Part shown: piece by piece, positions 1-7,161 of the stretch
Numbering within the stretch: the stretch's first letter is position 1
How the letters are laid out: the number at the start of each line of letters is the position of its first letter
Assembly (NCBI GenBank): GCA_032353305.1
Contig: JAUCNG010425242.1
Coordinates: forward strand, 1 to 10,003
Direction: 5' to 3'
From: Cephalothrix spiralis
Lineage: Eukaryota > Nemertea > Palaeonemertea > Archinemertea > Cephalotrichidae
DNA length: 10,003 nt
Made by a program: the position numbers and the translations under genes
The notes under the pieces: model-generated
The model's input: only the letters and a program-made list of their open reading frames with translations
The model's database searches: none
What the model was told of the DNA's origin: nothing

Positions 1-138
1 GAAATCATATGATTAAATACAATACTGCATTGGGCATCAATTTCGTGACTTAATGGCAAGCACCGATCATATAATCAGGGGCAAATGTATGTTTTTTTTA
101 TTTTTCTGGTTTACATTAGTTTATCTTTAACTACTACT

Positions 139-151
139 ATATATATTAAAA
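139..151 (+). promoter_or_regulatory. Candidate TATA box of upstream promoter (P1)
   Basis: A TATATATTAAAAG run stands out from its flanks and is followed about 80 bases later by a splice donor, the usual layout of a short 5' UTR exon. Transcription would be expected to start about 25-35 bases downstream, near 168-178. In AT-rich DNA such runs also occur by chance, so the call rests mainly on its spacing to the donor after base 228. Confidence 0.45.
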
Positions 152-169
152 GCCAGAATCGCTGCATTT

Positions 170-228
170 GCCAGCAGCACAATTTCTCAAACCATCTCTT
201 CTCAGACACCTTGCGTGGGAAGATGCGG
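170..228 (+). other. Candidate non-coding first exon (5' UTR), P1
   Basis: This stretch lies just downstream of the TATA box, is richer in GC than its surroundings, and ends at a good splice donor (GCGG|GTAAGG; intron begins at 229). The left edge is an estimate from TATA spacing. It contains one ATG, at 223-225 (A at -3, C at +4). If joined to the acceptor after base 3100, that ATG is followed by only two more codons and a TGA, so the exon would be untranslated leader with a tiny upstream ORF. The intron would be 2,872 bp. The exon pairing is inference; only the signals are seen. Confidence 0.45.
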
Positions 229-371
229 GTAAGGATCTTAGAGCGTCTTCATTAGTGACAATAATTATAATCAATTCAATTCAAGTGTGAAACCGCATTT
301 ATTTTTGTGCGTTTTATTGACAAAACCTGTCGCCAAAGGCTTTAGTTTTAAAGTTAAGTAGTGACCCCCTA

Positions 372-452
372 TGACGCCAATCACTGGTCATTGTGACGTT
401 TCGGAAATCACATGCACAGTCGGGCGTCCTGGACACCTCAGCTTCACAGGTG
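372..452 (+). promoter_or_regulatory. Candidate TATA-less promoter (P2) with CCAAT and TGACG sites
   Basis: Several known promoter motifs cluster in a locally GC-richer patch: TGACGCC at 372-378 overlapping CCAAT at 377-381, TGTGACGTTT (a CRE half-site) near 391-400, and an E-box-like CAGGTG at 447-452. There is no TATA element. The cluster lies just upstream of an ATG at 467 that runs into a splice donor, which fits a second start region. Each motif is short and could occur by chance. Confidence 0.3.
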
Positions 453-466
453 TTACAAATTTAGTA

Positions 467-483
467 ATGGCGGCAGCATTTAG
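467..483 (+). CDS. Candidate alternative first coding exon (Met-Ala-Ala-Ala-Phe-Arg start)
   Basis: ATG GCG GCA GCA TTT AG runs directly into a strong donor, GTAAGC (intron from 484). The ATG has G at -3 and G at +4, a favourable start context, and Met-Ala-Ala-Ala is a common start of animal proteins. The exon ends in phase 2. Joined to the acceptor after base 3100, the split codon becomes AGA and the frame continues through ACT GAA GAC ACC into the ATG of the signal-peptide exon with no stop. That would add ten residues (M-A-A-A-F-R-T-E-D-T) before MKWC. The exon could instead belong to another gene, or be chance: one frame in three would match, and only four codons had to be stop-free. A possible acceptor (TTCACAG at 443-449) means the stretch 450-483 could also be an internal leader exon. 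Confidence 0.3.
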
Positions 484-695
484 GTAAGCTTTGAAGACAT
501 GCTGAATAAATATGTACATATCTATAAAATTGTACTAAAATTATAGAATAAATGGAATAGGCTATGCAGCTGGTTACGGCCCAGCCCGCATCATAAGGCA
601 TAACATGATTCCGCATGATTTTGCACTATCCGATCGATTCAAAGTCCTGAATAAAATTGTTATAATATATTGACTTAAGCATAATAATAAGTACC

Positions 696-805
696 GTGCT
701 GAAGACTTGCATGATTAATTTTCCGAACCGCGGCAGCTCCAAATCTAACTGTGCTGAAGACCTGGCCGGTTAATTTTCCGAACCGCGGTTATTCCAAATC
801 TTACT
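696..805. repeat. 55-bp tandem duplication (two units)
   Basis: Unit 1 is 696-750 and unit 2 is 751-805. Both begin GTGCTGAAGAC, share TTAATTTTCCGAACCGCGG, and end TCCAAATCT. By eye they match at 45 of 55 positions. The mismatches are mostly two short clusters (relative positions 12-19 and 40-43), so the conserved parts are blocks. Each unit has a CCGCGG palindrome, unusual in this AT-rich setting. It lies in the putative first intron. No function is evident. Confidence 0.85.
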
Positions 806-1190
806 CGTTCCCACAATAGCTTCTACCAAATTATTTGCTTTTCTAAGTTTCATAATTCAGATCAATAAAATTAACAATAAAATCAATTGACTTTTGAACA
901 ACAATATTAACATTTTTTTAATAACAGGAAAACAATAAATGTACAATAATGAAACTATCATAATAAGTTTCGAACAAAGAATTAATTGAAATCCATAATC
1001 AGTTTGAATTTAGAATTGTACTACAAATTAATCGGTGATTACACCTAGTAGGTCACCCCCCCCCCTTAGTCTTTCAAGAGTGCCTGGTTTTGGTAGATTT
1101 ATAAACTTCCGGACTCTGGAATCATAATAGTCCGCCATTTTAAACCATCGATTGTGACTAGTGTTTGGTACGGGATAGCGTTTGTTCTTA
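806..1190. other. Intronic or intergenic sequence, no gene seen
   Basis: This is AT-rich DNA with a 10-base poly-C tract at 1056-1065. A 74-codon reverse-strand frame at 1028-1252 starts inside the adjacent foldback element and has no recognisable motif, so I treat it as chance. Confidence 0.7.
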
Positions 1191-1552
1191 AGCCTACCGC
1201 ACACTAGTCCGCATAATCGAAGGAACACTAGAAAGCAACAAAAATCAAACATGTAATCCTAACCCACACTAATTCTCATAATCGCAGAAACGCTAGAACG
1301 CCGATCCCCAGGATCGCATCAAAATTATTAGTGTGCGGGGGCATAATCGCTGGAACGCAACAAAAATCAAACATGTTTGATTTTCGTTGCGTTCCAGCGT
1401 TTTATCGATTATGCCCCCGCACACTAGGAATATGATTTTGAGGCGTTCTAGCGTTCCTGCGATTATGTAAATTAGTGTTGGTTAGAATTACATGTTTGAT
1501 TTTGTTGCGTTCTAGCGTTCCTGCGATTCTGCGGACTAGTGTGCGGTAGGCT
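1191..1552. mobile_element. Nested foldback MITE, 362 bp, TTA target duplication (Harbinger-like)
   Basis: The two ends are inverted copies of AGCCTACCGCACACTAGTCC and are flanked by TTA (1188-1190 and 1553-1555), consistent with a 3-bp target duplication. The element folds about its centre (ACATGT at 1371-1376), and a second, internal hairpin (about 1332-1425) has arms starting GTGTGCGGGGGCATAATCG. The arms reuse one module, GCATAATCG followed by GAACGC, CAACAAAAATCAAAC and ATGT, several times in both orientations, so it looks built by inverted and direct duplication. It encodes no transposase and would be non-autonomous. A TWA 3-bp duplication is typical of PIF/Harbinger elements; that family assignment is inference from the duplication alone. 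Confidence 0.85.
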
Positions 1553-1555
1553 TTA

Positions 1556-2080
1556 GTCAAACGCACGCCGCGTAAACCAGCCCTTGCCTTCCAGAGTAAA
1601 ATAATTGGGAAACTTCATGTACATCAAATGCCTTACTTATCAGAGGTCACACAGATATGCATGTTTAGCAGCTGACATGCAAAGTAGGAGAGTCAATCAA
1701 TTAAATAGATCTGTGCACAATATGATTAATATTTCAATAAGATGATAAAGTCCTCAATCAAATTATGGCACGTAAAATATAGACGTTTTGCATTCTATCA
1801 CATTCATTCACATGTGGACCTACATATTATACGAAAAAAATCTGGAGCACCGTTTTATAATTGAATTATTCATTCTGTTTCAAAAAGTGCTCTTAAGAAT
1901 CGATTTTGCCTTAATCTATGATGCAAAACACAAAATATGCCTCGATTTACTTTTTTCTGTTATTGCATATCCTGCGCAAAACGAATGATATTATCAACTG
2001 CACCTGTCAAACTTGATCATCTGTTGTCAGTATTGAAAAAATTGGCTTATTGAATACAAAATGAAGTTGTATTTTTGTAC
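1556..2080. other. Intronic sequence, no gene seen
   Basis: This is AT-rich unique-looking DNA. The longest open frame (1788-1988, + strand) has a low-complexity AT-driven composition and no motif, signal peptide or convincing splice sites. I see nothing else supportable. Confidence 0.6.
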
Positions 2081-2106
2081 GATATGTACAAATGATATGT
2101 ACAAAT
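2081..2106. repeat. 13-bp tandem pair
   Basis: GATATGTACAAAT occurs twice with no gap (2081-2093 and 2094-2106), followed by a partial third start (GATG). It is a short microduplication in the putative intron. Confidence 0.9.
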
Positions 2107-2495
2107 GATGGCAAATTGCATATTTTCAATATCATTAATCACCAGACACTCCCAATTAAGTTGGATGTCAAAATATTCTGTTATGCATATTCATTTTATG
2201 TTCACCTTAAAACACATTTTTTATAAACAGTCAATATGAGGTTATTTATATATTCATGTATTGTTTGATAGAACCATTTTGGTTTGTTGGTTCATGATGA
2301 CGTGTTATTTCACCGCTAGGTGGCTATAAGCTGGGCCATCTTAAATCATGAGGGTTCAGTTCCTCCATAGATCGGGACCATCATACAAAATTGGTGGCAT
2401 GCATGACTTCTTGTTCACCAGAATATCTATATGAGCAGGCTTATGACTTGAAAGTGAGCTTCTTGTCTCGATAATGGGTGCTATCCAAAGAGTAA

Positions 2496-2745
2496 TGTCA
2501 GAAAAATGATGCAAAATGTCAAAAAAGTGGTTCATATTTTCAATAATTTGCACACGATGGAAAATATTTTTACAAAATTTTATGCGGCTCAGTTTTTTTG
2601 GCAAAATTTTGCACATTTTTTTCAACGCGCCCAAATTTTTTCTTAAAAAGGTGGGTGTTTTTCAACCGGGGTCCGAAAGTTAGTGATGGTTTGGGGTGTG
2701 TTTTGGGGTGATGTCTGAAAAGTGACGAAAATGTCAAGTTAGTGA
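2496..2745. repeat. Degenerate repeat region with diverged direct copies
   Basis: A stretch starting ATGTCAGAAAAATGATGC at about 2496 is echoed at about 2711 by ATGTCTGAAAAGTGACG. In both copies this is followed by AAAATGTCAA and AGTG, giving direct copies of about 37 bp spaced about 215 bp apart. Between them are T-rich and G-rich simple stretches with strong strand asymmetry. A poly-C tract follows at 2820-2829. This looks like an old, decayed repeat. Two reverse-strand frames here (2356-2634 and 2570-2776) overlap each other and follow the composition bias, so I do not call them genes. Confidence 0.5.
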
Positions 2746-2819
2746 AGGGGTGGTGGGTCCCATTGTAAGATTTCAAAAAATGTCACTTTCGAGACGTTGG
2801 TGCCTACACTTTCAAGACA

Positions 2820-2829
2820 CCCCCCCCCC
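2820..2829. repeat. Poly-C tract (10 bases)
   Basis: A run of ten C follows GACA here; a second C10 run at 1056-1065 follows GTCA. Both are preceded by CA. They are simple-sequence tracts whose length is prone to slippage and to sequencing error. Confidence 0.8.
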
Positions 2830-3100
2830 TGATATGAGTGAATGTAAAAGTGCAATTTTGATGATATTCCGGCTCTTAATCACTGGTTCCGTTCCGTCTT
2901 TTGTCGCTGTCCCGTGTTTTAGTCACCACCCTTAGGTGATAGTAAAATCGGAATCGGAAAAGGACAGAAAAATATGCATTTCCAGGAACCAATTTGAACG
3001 ACCTAGAAGAAGTATACAGTAGAGATATATTCCAAAATGTTCCTGACGATCTGATGATTCTTTACCCTTGACTTATCTGATCTCCTTCTTTCTATTGCAG

Positions 3101-3254
3101 AACTGAAGACACCATGAAGTGGTGTTTGCTACTATGCGGCCTAGTGGCAACACTAGTGTCTGCTGAAGATCTAGCGTATGATGAGGTGACCTACTCAAGT
3201 CTTCCTGCTCACGTCCCATCACCTGGAAAACTTGTCATTCGCTCAACATATAAG
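3101..3254 (+). CDS. Signal-peptide exon of an unrecognised secreted or membrane protein (47 codons, partial gene)
   Basis: The exon is bounded by a good acceptor (TCCTTCTTTCTATTGCAG, ending at 3100) and a strong donor (TAAG|GTAAGA). The start is ATG at 3114, in the context GACACCATGA, close to the animal optimum. Residues 1-17 form a classic signal peptide: MKWC, a hydrophobic core of Leu, Val and Ala, and a V-S-A cleavage motif, giving a mature start at Glu18-Asp-Leu. The next 30 residues are polar, with an acidic/Tyr patch (AYDEVTYSSL) and a Pro/His stretch (PAHVPSPGK), and end in RSTYK. The exon ends in phase 0. It is visibly richer in GC than its flanks and is the only strong coding signal in the window. 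I do not recognise the family. The rest of the gene should lie downstream: reading past the donor stays open only to 3335 and then stops, as expected of intron. Confidence 0.8.
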
Positions 3255-3366
3255 GTAAGAAAACAGTTAATTCTCAAATATTTTAAATCCTGTTTACTAT
3301 CGAAAAGAATGATGGTTTATACGGGAACATTCTAATTTTGCCTCAAATGAAGCCATCTCGTTAGCG

Positions 3367-3801
3367 GTGCAAACGCCATCTTAAGGTCTTTGCACTGAGT
3401 TAGCATTCAATTTACACTACATGTTGAGAAAGTCTTTAAAACAATAGTTTGTTTTCTTCATGTCATAGAGCAGGTGGGCTTATTGAAACAAAAAAATGTC
3501 AAATTCAAGGCGTTCGAACTTCTGTTGCATTCAGATTTAAATATCTCGCAAACGGATCATCGGATCATCTTGACACTTCGCAAGTCTCTTTCCTTTTATC
3601 TTTTAAATTTTTTGAGAAATAAAATCTTTATGTTTAAGAAAAAGAAAATATTTTATCACACTATTTGGACTAAAATTTTCTTCACCGAAAAATGACAATT
3701 AAAAAGTTTAATTACCTTTCCAGAAAAAATAGGTTTATGGTGTTTAAATTAACTTTTATCGGGCAATAGCGAATTAAAAATATCCCTGCTAACTCAGTGC
3801 A
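3367..3801. repeat. Inverted-repeat pair bounding about 435 bp, possible MITE
   Basis: TGCACTGAGTTAGCA (3391-3405) recurs as its exact reverse complement at 3787-3801. Weak similarity extends outward (CTTAAG occurs on the outer side of both arms). The left arm also sits in its own small hairpin, GTGCAAA (3367-3373) with TTTGCAC (3389-3395). The interior is AT-rich with no transposase. This could be a degraded non-autonomous DNA transposon in the intron that follows the signal-peptide exon. No target duplication was found. Confidence 0.5.
3541..3555 (+). repeat. ATATCTCGCAAACGG dispersed motif, copy 1
   Basis: This 15-mer matches 4988-5002 (ATATCTCGAAAACGG) at 14 of 15 positions. The flanks do not align, so only the core is shared. 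Confidence 0.5.
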
Positions 3802-4164
3802 CATAACTTAAGTTGGTCGCGAAACCGGAAATACATATGGAAAGTGGAAACCAATGTGCGTTTTATTCCATAATCTTGTACCGGTCAGTTCTGGTGTTAA
3901 GTTCTTATTGAAAAATCACTGGTTTTATTTTCCCCATACTAAATCCATTATTAATCGAGGGAATACTAGTTTCCATCACTTTTAAATTGAACTTGTTAGT
4001 ATTTTCAGTGCTTTTCAATTTTTATGTGAATAGTGAATTGAATAAGCAACTTAAAAAATGAAGAATAAAAAATCTACTGGTAAAATTGAACTTTTTTGTC
4101 TTTTGGGGAAATTTATGTAGCTATATTTGTTGTTGACTTCGGAACAAATTTGCGCCAAATTTCT
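3802..4164. other. Intronic sequence, no gene seen
   Basis: This is AT-rich sequence with several short TTAAATTGAA-like words and no open frame of note. An acceptor-like TATTTTCAG near 4008 is followed by frames that soon stop. Confidence 0.6.
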
Positions 4165-4285
4165 TTTATTTGAAAGAGAATACCATGTTCTTTATAGTGA
4201 TCACTCGCAGCGATATGTTCAATTTATAATTAGGGCACATTATGTCGTCATATAACTATTATACATTTTATTGGGACACCCTGTA
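4165..4285 (-). mobile_element. Dispersed ACAGGGTGTCC repeat, copy A
   Basis: Read on the minus strand this copy starts TACAGGGTGTCC (4274-4285), has a CRE-like TGACGACA (4243-4250) about 35 bases in, then AAGAACATGGT, and ends TTTCAAATAAA (near 4165-4175). Copies B and C share this order. The ends look like a short non-autonomous DNA transposon, but a matching opposite terminus was not found, so it may be a fragment. Confidence 0.65.
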
Positions 4286-5460
4286 TGGTAGAAACAACAC
4301 GATTCGAAACTAAATTGAGAAATTTCTGTAATTTGATATCTTAGTCTCTGCAATATAGTTGACTAAAACACGCTCATCTTGTTAATTCCCTCTGAGGAAA
4401 ATATATTTTGTCTATTCTCCTTCCTATAGCCTGGATTCATTTAAAAAGGAAAATGTAGGCCTTTTTTATTTTATGATGCTTTTATTTTATGTCTTATTAT
4501 TATAAAGTTTCTAAGGGCATCATTTTTCTTCCTTTTTCTTAGCAATTTGTCTGTAGCCTGTGGTGTACGTATTCTAAAGTCTATGTATGGTAACTTTTTG
4601 ACTACTTTTCAATACAATTAATCACAATTTGAAATGTCGCCTCCTAAATTTAAATTGAACAACTTAATAGGACATCACTAGTACACAGTCATTAAAAAGT
4701 GCTTTAAATTTTACATAACACCCATTAAAATTGAAAATGTCCTTGGAACTCCAATTTAAAACTTGAAATTAACAGCATTTGTATTGCATGTACATTCATT
4801 ATTTTTATGGTAATTATTTTGTTGTCACCAGTTTTTCAATATCATTTCCATCATTTGATTTAACCAAGAATTAATATAAATCGAAATTTTATAAGGGCTT
4901 GGCAGGCTTTTTTAAAGTCAAAATCTTTGATTTTGCCCCGTGTACAATCTATTTTCCTTTTCATTGTGATTTTGAGCAATTTTGCTTATATCTCGAAAAC
5001 GGCTGGTTTCAGATCGTACATTTGTATTTTGGATAGATAGAAACATCTCCCTTATTAACAAACTGAAGTACAAAGATTAGTTGTCAGCAGACGTAGCTTT
5101 GGGCCTAATTATATACCCCTTTTAATTTCGACTTTCTTATCGTATGATCTGGCATTCCTAAGAAAGAGAAGTGCAAATTTCAGACCATTAGAAATTATGA
5201 ATTGTTCATATCACTGTGAGTGTTCAATGAAACTTTCAAATTAAAGTTATTTGGTGCACATGTGGTTCAACAACATCGGATCCTGGAGTATGAAAAAAAT
5301 ATTTTTCTTCGTTTCTGATTTTTTTAGTTGCTTATTTAATTCACTAATAAAGAAAAATTGGAAATGCACAGAGAATATTTACAAGAACAATTTTAGAGTG
5401 ATGTAAAAATGCACCCTCTCGTACAATGATTATATAATTTAGACATTTAGACAGGAAAAG
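4286..5460. other. Intronic or intergenic sequence, no convincing gene
   Basis: This long AT-rich stretch holds a strong polypyrimidine tract and AG at 4524-4542. It is followed by 14 phase-0 codons (4543-4584) before GTATGG, a formally possible but unconvincing micro-exon. It also holds the second ATATCTCGAAAACGG core at 4988-5002. A reverse-strand frame of 83 codons (5344-5595) covers part of the 51-bp dispersed motif and is rejected as a gene. Confidence 0.55.
4988..5002 (+). repeat. ATATCTCGAAAACGG dispersed motif, copy 2
   Basis: This is the partner of the motif at 3541-3555, with one mismatch. It sits in AT-rich sequence that otherwise shows no clear repeat boundary. Confidence 0.5.
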
Positions 5461-5511
5461 TATAATGCGATTCAGGCTGGGGAAAATAAAACAAAAGGGT
5501 TTTCGGGAGAA
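5461..5511 (+). repeat. 51-bp dispersed motif, copy 1
   Basis: It begins TATAATGCGATTCAGGC and ends TTTTCGGGAGAA. It matches 6956-7006 without gaps at 44 of 51 positions by eye, in the same orientation. The second copy lies immediately upstream of copy C of the ACAGGGTGTCC family, which suggests the 51-mer is an internal part of a longer element. Confidence 0.8.
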
Positions 5512-5629
5512 TTGATATAGAATTGTAATACCGGATTTATACATCGCGTAAGCACATTTAGTTCGGTCAGTAAGTCGGTCTCGAGTAACAGACACAGATA
5601 TGTAAACATGTCTAATAAAACTCTTTTAA

Positions 5630-5830
5630 CTCATTCGCTGCAGCTGCCATATGAAAATTTGCAAATTCCATTTCAAAAGCCATCAAAATATTATTAATTG
5701 TAATCTTAAATTTGGCGAAAAAGACAAAAGACATTTTTATTTTCTTTTTTGTACCGACGCATATATAAGCCGCTGGCCAGCGAACCGAGTTTTTTACTGG
5801 CTCAAATACGAGCCATTGGCACTCAATGAG
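5630..5830. mobile_element. TTAA-flanked MITE, 201 bp, piggyBac-type
   Basis: The element starts CTCATTCGCTGCAGCTGCC and ends GGCACTCAATGAG. The ends are imperfect inverted repeats, and TTAA flanks both sides (5626-5629 and 5831-5834), the target duplication expected of piggyBac-superfamily elements. The right subterminal part has two palindromes, CGCTGGCCAGCG (near 5771-5782) and GGCTC...GAGCC (near 5799-5814). There is no transposase; a 64-codon frame across it (5651-5845) runs out through the terminus and is rejected as a gene. The superfamily assignment rests on TTAA and the general form of the ends. Confidence 0.75.
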
Positions 5831-5906
5831 TTAATATGTTATTAAATATTTTTTTTATCATCCTACTTGATTTTCGTATCAGAATCATCGCCAAATCTAT
5901 CTAACT

Positions 5907-5936
5907 CTTATACATTTTATTGGGACACGCTTTATA
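5907..5936 (-). mobile_element. Dispersed ACAGGGTGTCC repeat, terminal fragment D
   Basis: TTATACATTTTATTGGGACA is identical to the terminal part of copy A, followed by CGCTTTATAG where copy A has CCCTGTATGG. Only the last 30 bases or so are recognisable. It could be the far end of an element that begins at the 51-mer at 5461 and was later interrupted by the TTAA MITE. Confidence 0.5.
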
Positions 5937-6111
5937 GAAGGTCATAGTGTAGCGGAGAAAAACTAAATATACCGTTATATATATGGAATTAGCATAACCA
6001 ACGAAAAGATAATGAAAAAATAAATAATTTTCGAATTTAGACATTCTAAAATTTCCTAAATGTCTAAATTCTATAACATCATTGTTTTTACATTAGTCTA
6101 TAGAAGGTCAT
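5933..6111. repeat. 13-bp direct repeats flanking an internal hairpin
   Basis: TATAGAAGGTCAT occurs at 5933-5945 and again at 6099-6111. Between them is a perfect 13-bp stem: GAATTTAGACATT (6033-6045) with AATGTCTAAATTC (6059-6071), loop of 13 bases. The direct repeats may mark a local duplication or the edges of an insertion; no terminal inverted repeats were found just inside them. Confidence 0.6.
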
Positions 6112-6617
6112 TTCAGTTTCAATTACGGGTGATAGCGCCAGGCAAATATTTATATTGCATTTAAAATGAATATGCCGCCGAAAATTACCCCAAATAATGC
6201 AATAAAAAAGACATGATAAATGCACTTTCATTGTCATGTCGCCATGTATTGAATTATTTTTAGGCTACATCTAACAGCGTTTAGATAAACAAATCAATGT
6301 CAGAAGTATAATTTGGTAATTAACTTAGATCAGGCCGTTAACCTTTCTGTTCTACGAATTCCTTTAAATAATACAATTTGTTTCGCATAAAAAGTTCAGA
6401 TGCAACATGTACTAGCTGCAAATACTGTCCAATATTTACCATTATTACCCATTATTGCCTTTGAGTTGTTAAACATTAAACAGTTGAGACATTCAAAGTT
6501 TTTTGCCAGCCGTTGTTATTTGTGACCATTCGCGCATGCGCAGACAAACAACCGATTTTCGCATTATTGGTATATCCCTCTCCGACTCAGCTACCTCAAA
6601 AAATGATGGAGATGATA
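6112..6617. other. Sequence without supported gene
   Basis: A frame from an ATG preceded by TTCAG near 6400 runs about 40 codons before a stop. It has no motif and no partner exon. A CGCGCATGCGCA palindrome-like patch lies near 6531-6542. I see nothing else supportable. Confidence 0.55.
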
Positions 6618-6737
6618 TACAGGGTGTCCTAATCATATTAACAGCCAAATGACGTCATATTGTGACTTAATTACGATTTGACCAAGTTATCACTAGGAAG
6701 AACATGGTCTTATATTTCAAATAAAGAGAATACCATG
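6618..6737 (+). mobile_element. Dispersed ACAGGGTGTCC repeat, copy B
   Basis: TACAGGGTGTCC (6618-6629) is followed by a perfect CRE palindrome TGACGTCA (6650-6657), then TTGTGACTTAATTACGATTTG, then GAAGAACATGGT and TTTCAAATAAA, matching copy A in the opposite orientation. The inner end forms a hairpin between CATGGT (6703-6708) and ACCATG (6732-6737), whose right arm (AGAGAATACCATG) equals the A-copy sequence in reverse orientation, suggesting an inverted rearrangement at this edge. Confidence 0.65.
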
Positions 6738-6955
6738 GTGTAAATCTGTTTAACAACTGAGCAACATCAAAAGCTAATGACATTAGTTTTTGAAAACATA
6801 CATTTGTTCAAAAGGACCAAAAAGTTATACTATAAATGAACGTCCTTAGTCGGAAAAACTTTTATGAATTTAAAAAATTTTAAATTATCAAATAATTGAA
6901 ACGAACTGAAAATACTCACAAGATTAATTTTATAAAAACTAACATTCTCTCGATT
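6738..6955. other. AT-rich spacer, no gene seen
   Basis: There are no open frames, repeats or motifs worth naming in this spacer between two repeat copies. Confidence 0.6.
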
Positions 6956-7006
6956 TATAATGGGATTTAGGCCGGGGAAAATGAAACCAGAGGTTTTTCG
7001 GGAGAA
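6956..7006 (+). repeat. 51-bp dispersed motif, copy 2
   Basis: It begins TATAATGGGATTTAGGC and ends TTTTCGGGAGAA, aligning end to end with 5461-5511 with about seven substitutions and no indels. It is followed after about 45 bases by copy C of the ACAGGGTGTCC family. Confidence 0.8.
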
Positions 7007-7050
7007 CCATCGTAGCTCCCTTAGTTATTAACCGATCTGAATAAATATGT

Positions 7051-7160
7051 TTTATTTGGAAGAGAAGATCATGCTATAGCTCCCTTATCGATTTGCAATT
7101 ATCAAAATATTAATAATTGAGTCTTAGCTTAGTATGACGTCATCAGGCTGTTATACATTT
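7051..7160 (-). mobile_element. Dispersed ACAGGGTGTCC repeat, copy C (terminus lost)
   Basis: In the orientation of copy A it opens TTTATTTGGAAGAGAAGATC, has a perfect CRE palindrome TATGACGTCAT around 7133-7143, and reaches TTATACATTT (7151-7160). The terminal GGGACACCCTGTA seen in copy A is absent or diverged here. Together with the 51-mer just upstream it may represent a longer internal part of the family. Confidence 0.6.
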
Positions 7161-7161
7161 G

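Noticed and set aside
1028-1252. 74-codon reverse-strand ORF
   Set aside because: Its start lies in the arm of the foldback MITE and the frame crosses the element boundary.
2316-2356. tRNA-like A and B boxes (TGGCTATAAGCTGG and GGTTCAGTTCC), possible SINE head
   Set aside because: The A box needs inserted bases, the T-arm does not fold with normal loop size, and no SINE body or poly-A tail follows.
3474-3695. 73-codon + strand ORF
   Set aside because: It is Lys/Phe/Leu-rich from A/T runs and lies inside the inverted-repeat pair 3391-3801.
4543-4584. Micro-exon after a strong polypyrimidine tract
   Set aside because: Phase fits (14 codons) but the donor GTATGG is weak, and T-rich tracts are common here.
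5181-5215. Short exon between AATTTCAG and GTGAGT
   Set aside because: The acceptor tract is poor, the length is only 35 bases, and it follows AT-rich composition.
5651-5845. 64-codon + strand ORF
   Set aside because: It overlaps the TTAA-flanked MITE and runs through its right end.
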